In this document: in pieces, positions 5,723 to 8,293 of the stretch
Numbering within the stretch: position 1 is the stretch's first letter
How the letters are laid out: each line of letters opens with the position of its first letter
Assembly: GCA_902797915.1 (NCBI GenBank)
Contig: CADBUK010000025.1
Coordinates: 1 to 8,293, forward strand
Source: Oscillospiraceae bacterium
Lineage (GTDB): Bacteria; Bacillota; Clostridia; Oscillospirales; Acutalibacteraceae
DNA: 8,293 nt
Direction: 5' to 3'
Position numbers and translations under genes: made by a program
Notes under the pieces: generated by a model
Seen by the model: only the letters and a program-made list of their open reading frames with translations
The model's database searches: none
Told to the model about the DNA's origin: nothing

Positions 5723-6790
5723 ATGAAATTAGAAGTAAATGAAACTGACTGCTGGGAATTTCTGAAAAGTGACGGAAAGCCCGTAGTTGTTTACGGAATG
5801 GGAAACGCGGCAGAAAGAATTATCGGAATTCTGAATGAAAACGGTATTGAGGTTTGCGATATTTTTGCAAGCGATGAATTTGTGCGCGGACATTCCTTTT
5901 TGGGTTACAAGGTTTTGAAATACAGCGAGGTGTGCGAAAAGTACGACGACTTTAATATCGTGCTGGCATTTGCAACACACCTTGACGACGTGCTGGAAAG
6001 AATAAAAAAAATAAACTGCGAGCACAGAGTTATTGCGCCCGACATTCCCGTTGCGGGCGGCGGGCTGTTTACAAACGCGTTTTTTGAGGAAAACCGCGAA
6101 AAATTTGAATACGTTTTTGAACATCTTGCCGATGACGAAAGCAGGAGAGTTTACCAAAACGTGCTGAATTTCAAAATCAGCGGTAAAGTTGAATACCTTT
6201 ACAGTTTAACAACATCGGACAAGGAAAGCATATACCGCGATATTCTTGCCCTGACCGATGACGAAATCATAGTTGACGCGGGAGCTTATGACGGCGACAC
6301 AATCCGAGAATTTACGCGCTTTTGCGCGAATTCTTACAGGCGTATTTACGCGCTTGAGCCTGACGCAAAAAACTTTGCTAAGCTGACGAGGAACACCGAG
6401 GGTATGCAAGGTGTTTACCTTTACAACATCGGCGCCTGGAACAAGAAGGAAACGCTGATGTTTTCAAAAAAGGCAGGCAGAAATTCAAAGCTTTCCGCCG
6501 AGGGCGTACCCGTTGAGGTAAGCGATATTGACAGCCTGGTTGACGGCGAGGTTACGCTTATAAAAATGGATATAGAAGGCGCAGAAATGAGAGCGCTTGA
6601 GGGCTGCGAAAAAACGATAAAAGCATACTCGCCGAAGCTCTATATATGCGCATATCACAGAAACGAGGATATGTTTGCCCTGCCGCTTAAAATCTGGGAA
6701 TATGATAAGGATTATAAAATATACTTCAGGCATTCGCCGTACATTCCCGCATGGGAAAGCAATTTTTATTGCCGAAAGGAGAAATTATGA
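5723..6790 (+). CDS. FkbM-family SAM-dependent methyltransferase with N-terminal Rossmann-like domain
   Basis: The 355-residue cytosolic protein has two parts. The N-terminal part (about 20-105) has a Rossmann-like nucleotide-binding start, VVVYGMGNAAERI at 21-33, followed by alternating strands and helices (EVCDIFAS, FNIVLAFATH). Such modules often precede methyltransferases or sugar-modifying enzymes in surface-glycan pathways. The C-terminal part (about 165-355) is an FkbM methyltransferase: SAM motif I DAGAYDGDTI at 185-194, acidic ribose-binding-type EPD at 212-214, and the family hallmark KMDIEGAEMRALEG at 281-294. FkbM proteins O-methylate polyketides, sugars or glycolipids; the substrate here is unknown and no glycosyltransferase or capsule gene is adjacent. 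The TGA stop overlaps the ATG of the MscS gene (ATGA, 6787-6790), so the two are translationally coupled. Confidence 0.9.
   Translation: MKLEVNETDCWEFLKSDGKPVVVYGMGNAAERIIGILNENGIEVCDIFASDEFVRGHSFLGYKVLKYSEVCEKYDDFNIVLAFATHLDDVLERIKKINCEHRVIAPDIPVAGGGLFTNAFFEENREKFEYVFEHLADDESRRVYQNVLNFKISGKVEYLYSLTTSDKESIYRDILALTDDEIIVDAGAYDGDTIREFTRFCANSYRRIYALEPDAKNFAKLTRNTEGMQGVYLYNIGAWNKKETLMFSKKAGRNSKLSAEGVPVEVSDIDSLVDGEVTLIKMDIEGAEMRALEGCEKTIKAYSPKLYICAYHRNEDMFALPLKIWEYDKDYKIYFRHSPYIPAWESNFYCRKEKL
6776..6781 (+). promoter_or_regulatory. Ribosome binding site that fixes the MscS start
   Basis: AAGGAG lies 5 nt before ATG 6787-6789, inside the last codons of the FkbM gene. An earlier in-frame ATG at 6751-6753 would add 12 residues that merely read the FkbM coding end in another frame and has no good ribosome site. 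Confidence 0.85.
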
Positions 6791-7842
6791 TTGAAAATCT
6801 GACCAAGTTTGCCGAAAAGTTTACCGAATGGCAGCCCTTTATTAATGTAGGGCTTGGTATAATTATCTTTGCGCTGCTGCTTATTTTTAAAACGCCGATT
6901 GCGAAGGGAATTTTATCCTTTACAGCAAAAATTCTGTTTTTGAAGAAGCCCGAGCTGAAGGACGGCTTTAAGCAGAGCCTGCTCCGCCCCGTTGCAATTT
7001 TTATTGCCGTGCTCGGTTTATTTATAGGTTTATATATAAAAATAAAAAAGCCGATTATTTTAAACAGCTTTAAAATATTTACAATACTTATAATCTGCTG
7101 GTGCATAATCTCCTACGTTTCGGAAAACCTGAACGCATTTTTCAGCGCCAGAGAGGCTGACCCACGGGTTAATTCCGTTGCGGTAAGGTTTATTTCCAAC
7201 ATCTTAAAGGTGCTGACAATATCAATTGCAATCGTTATGATTGTTTCCGAAATGGGATACAATATCAACGGGCTTATTACGGGACTCGGGGTCGGCGGTC
7301 TGGCAATTTCGCTTGCCGCTCAGGATTCGCTTAAAAACCTGATTGCAGGCTTTTTCATCATTCTTGACAAGCCGTTTGACGTTGGCGATTTGATTGAAAC
7401 GGACGAGGTTCAGGGCATTGTTGAGGATATTACAATGCGCTCAACAAGACTGAGGCAGCTTAACGGAAGCCCGATTGTTGTACCGAACTCAAAGCTTTCC
7501 GAAGCAAACATCGCAAACCTTTCCCGCTTTGTTGAAAGAGTTGTCAATTTCAAAATCGGGCTGCTTTACTCAACCGACGAAAAAACCATTACGGAGTGCG
7601 AGGACGAAATCAGAGAATACCTTTCCTCCCTGCCTACAATCAGCGACCGCAACCTGAGGGTTTGCTTTAACGAATTCGGCGAAAGCTCGCTTAACATTGA
7701 AATCCGCTGCCACACAAGCACGATTGATTACGAGGATTACAACAAGCTTGTTGAGCAGATAAACCTTGAGATTATGCGCATAATCGGCAAACACAACACG
7801 GATTTTGCATATCCCACCACAAGCGTTATTATCAACAAATAA
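6787..7842 (+). CDS. MscS-family small-conductance mechanosensitive ion channel
   Basis: The 351-residue integral membrane protein should form a homoheptameric channel that opens under membrane tension and releases solutes on osmotic downshock. Predicted hydrophobic segments lie at about 18-36, 67-88, 95-113, 136-156 and 158-178. The last is the Gly/Ala-rich pore helix (GLITGLGVGGLAISLAAQDSLKN), followed by the MscS signature GFFIILDKPFDVGDLIE at 188-204. The beta domain follows (GIVEDITMRSTRLRQLNGSPIVVPNS, 210-235), then the cytoplasmic alpha/beta domain (to 351) with FNEFGESSLNIEIRCH. It has about two more N-terminal membrane segments than E. coli MscS, as in many YnaI/YbdG-type homologues. 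The start at 6787 has AAGGAG 5 nt upstream and overlaps the FkbM stop by 4 nt. A hairpin terminator lies 21 nt after the stop. Confidence 0.94.
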   Translation: MIENLTKFAEKFTEWQPFINVGLGIIIFALLLIFKTPIAKGILSFTAKILFLKKPELKDGFKQSLLRPVAIFIAVLGLFIGLYIKIKKPIILNSFKIFTILIICWCIISYVSENLNAFFSAREADPRVNSVAVRFISNILKVLTISIAIVMIVSEMGYNINGLITGLGVGGLAISLAAQDSLKNLIAGFFIILDKPFDVGDLIETDEVQGIVEDITMRSTRLRQLNGSPIVVPNSKLSEANIANLSRFVERVVNFKIGLLYSTDEKTITECEDEIREYLSSLPTISDRNLRVCFNEFGESSLNIEIRCHTSTIDYEDYNKLVEQINLEIMRIIGKHNTDFAYPTTSVIINK

Positions 7843-7863
7843 TTGAATATAAACGCAAAGGAA

Positions 7864-7891
7864 AAACCGCAGGGCAAATGCCCTGCGGTTT
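7864..7891. terminator. Intrinsic terminator between convergent genes, strongest for the minus strand
   Basis: Perfect 13-bp inverted repeat AAACCGCAGGGCA (7864-7876) and TGCCCTGCGGTTT (7879-7891) with a 2-nt core loop (effectively 4 nt if the closing A-T pair opens). Read on the minus strand, the stem is followed by two further Ts, so the transcript ends GGTTTTTCC, a proper U-tract for the transporter gene. On the plus strand only the three stem Ts follow before AAAAATAAG, so it is a weaker, perhaps partial stop for the FkbM-MscS transcript. Confidence 0.88.
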
Positions 7892-7914
7892 AAAAATAAG
7901 TAAGAAGGAATAAT

Positions 7915-7929
7915 GAGGTGAAACACCTC
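7915..7929 (-). repeat. Small inverted repeat (6-bp stem) after the transporter gene
   Basis: GAGGTG (7915-7920) and CACCTC (7924-7929) with a 3-nt loop lie 15 nt after the transporter stop and about 23 bp before the main terminator stem on the minus strand. It lacks a T-tract, so it is not a terminator itself. It may be a 3'-end stabilising hairpin or chance. Confidence 0.4.
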
Positions 7930-7944
7930 TTAAATACATTTTAA

Positions 7945-8293
7945 TTATTCTGCAGTTTCCTCTGCAGCGCCGCCGCTTCTCTTTGCGATAAGCGCTTCAA
8001 GCATTTCCTTATGCTCCTTATCGGTCATACCGTATTTTTTCATAGGAAGCGCGGAAATAACCATTCCGACAGCAATCGGGATTGAAATAAGGAAGAACAT
8101 TGCGGCAGCGTATTTACCGCCGTCTAACTCGTAGAAATGCTCGCCCTGAGTAAGCCTGTAGTTAATATTATCAAGATTTTCGCCTGAGAACTTAACAACC
8201 GTGTAAACAACGCCCTGAATAAGAGCAGCGATACCGCCTGAAAGCTTTGTAAGGAAGCTCTGACCTGAGAAGAATACGCCGTCAGGACGGTAG
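7945..8293 (-). CDS. GPH-family (MelB-like, MFS_2) sugar:cation symporter, C-terminal 115 residues
   Basis: This is the 3' end of a membrane transporter gene whose start lies beyond the right edge. The frame is open from the window end to TAA at 7945-7947. The visible part begins RPDGVFFSGQSFLTKLSGG, the cytoplasmic-loop/TM11 pattern of glycoside-pentoside-hexuronide symporters. A hydrophobic segment (GIAALIQGVVYTVV) follows, then an extracytoplasmic loop, a last membrane helix (AAAMFFLISIPIAVGMVISALP) and the family-type tail MKKYGMTDKEHKEMLEAL. The extreme C terminus is Ala/Glu/Gly-rich and probably disordered. GPH proteins import sugars or glycosides with Na+ or H+; about three quarters of the usual 450-500 residues are missing, so the substrate cannot be guessed. 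It converges on the MscS gene, with a shared hairpin between them. Confidence 0.85.
   Translation of the reverse strand, partial: YRPDGVFFSGQSFLTKLSGGIAALIQGVVYTVVKFSGENLDNINYRLTQGEHFYELDGGKYAAAMFFLISIPIAVGMVISALPMKKYGMTDKEHKEMLEALIAKRSGGAAEETAE

Noticed and set aside
6726..7106. Minus-strand 126-codon frame opposite the FkbM/MscS junction
   Set aside because: Antisense to membrane-helix codons of MscS, which explains its hydrophobic look; no ribosome site or known motif.
5723..7842. FkbM-MscS pair as a toxin-antitoxin or defence module
   Set aside because: Neither protein resembles a known toxin, nuclease or sensor; both are full-size and look like normal enzymes or channels, with no mobile-element context.

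Overview
The window looks like ordinary chromosomal sequence from a low-to-moderate GC Firmicute, most likely a clostridial (gut-type) lineage. The reasons are the gene set and order (phoH, ybeY, era, a yqzL-like small gene, recO, mutS2), strong Shine-Dalgarno sites, and consensus sigma-A-type promoters. YqzL and MutS2 in particular point to Firmicutes; I cannot name a genus. There are no RNA genes, insertion sequences, CRISPR arrays or phage-like genes, and no gene-free stretch longer than about 130 bases.

Region 1 (5659 down to 1, minus strand) is one tightly packed seven-gene unit. It reads from a consensus promoter at 5631-5659 through a CorC/YbeX-like CBS-domain protein, phoH, ybeY, era, a 57-codon yqzL-like gene, recO and mutS2, which runs off the left edge after 500 codons. 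Gaps are 16, 12, -1, 54, -56 and 4 nt, so co-transcription and translational coupling are likely. YbeY (16S rRNA maturation) and Era (30S assembly GTPase) act on the small ribosomal subunit. PhoH is a presumed RNA-associated ATPase. RecO loads recombinase for DNA repair, and MutS2 is a DNA/ribosome-associated ATPase. The operon therefore joins ribosome assembly and surveillance to genome maintenance. The genes dgkA/cdd (often between ybeY and era) and yqfC/yqfD (often before phoH in spore formers) are absent from their usual places.

Region 2 (5592-5722) is a compact divergent promoter region. Two near-consensus promoters face away from each other with only 5 bp between their -35 boxes.

Region 3 (5723-7842, plus strand) is a two-gene unit. 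A two-domain FkbM-family SAM-dependent methyltransferase overlaps by ATGA with an MscS-family mechanosensitive channel. The pairing has no obvious textbook explanation and is the least understood part of the window.

Region 4 (7843-8293) holds a 13-bp perfect hairpin terminator between convergent genes, then the C-terminal 115 codons of a GPH/MelB-like sugar:cation symporter on the minus strand, cut by the right edge.

I found no clear sign of an undescribed system. The points most worth a second look are the yqzL/recO out-of-frame overlap, the FkbM-MscS coupling, the back-to-back promoters, and the ybeX-phoH-ybeY-era order.
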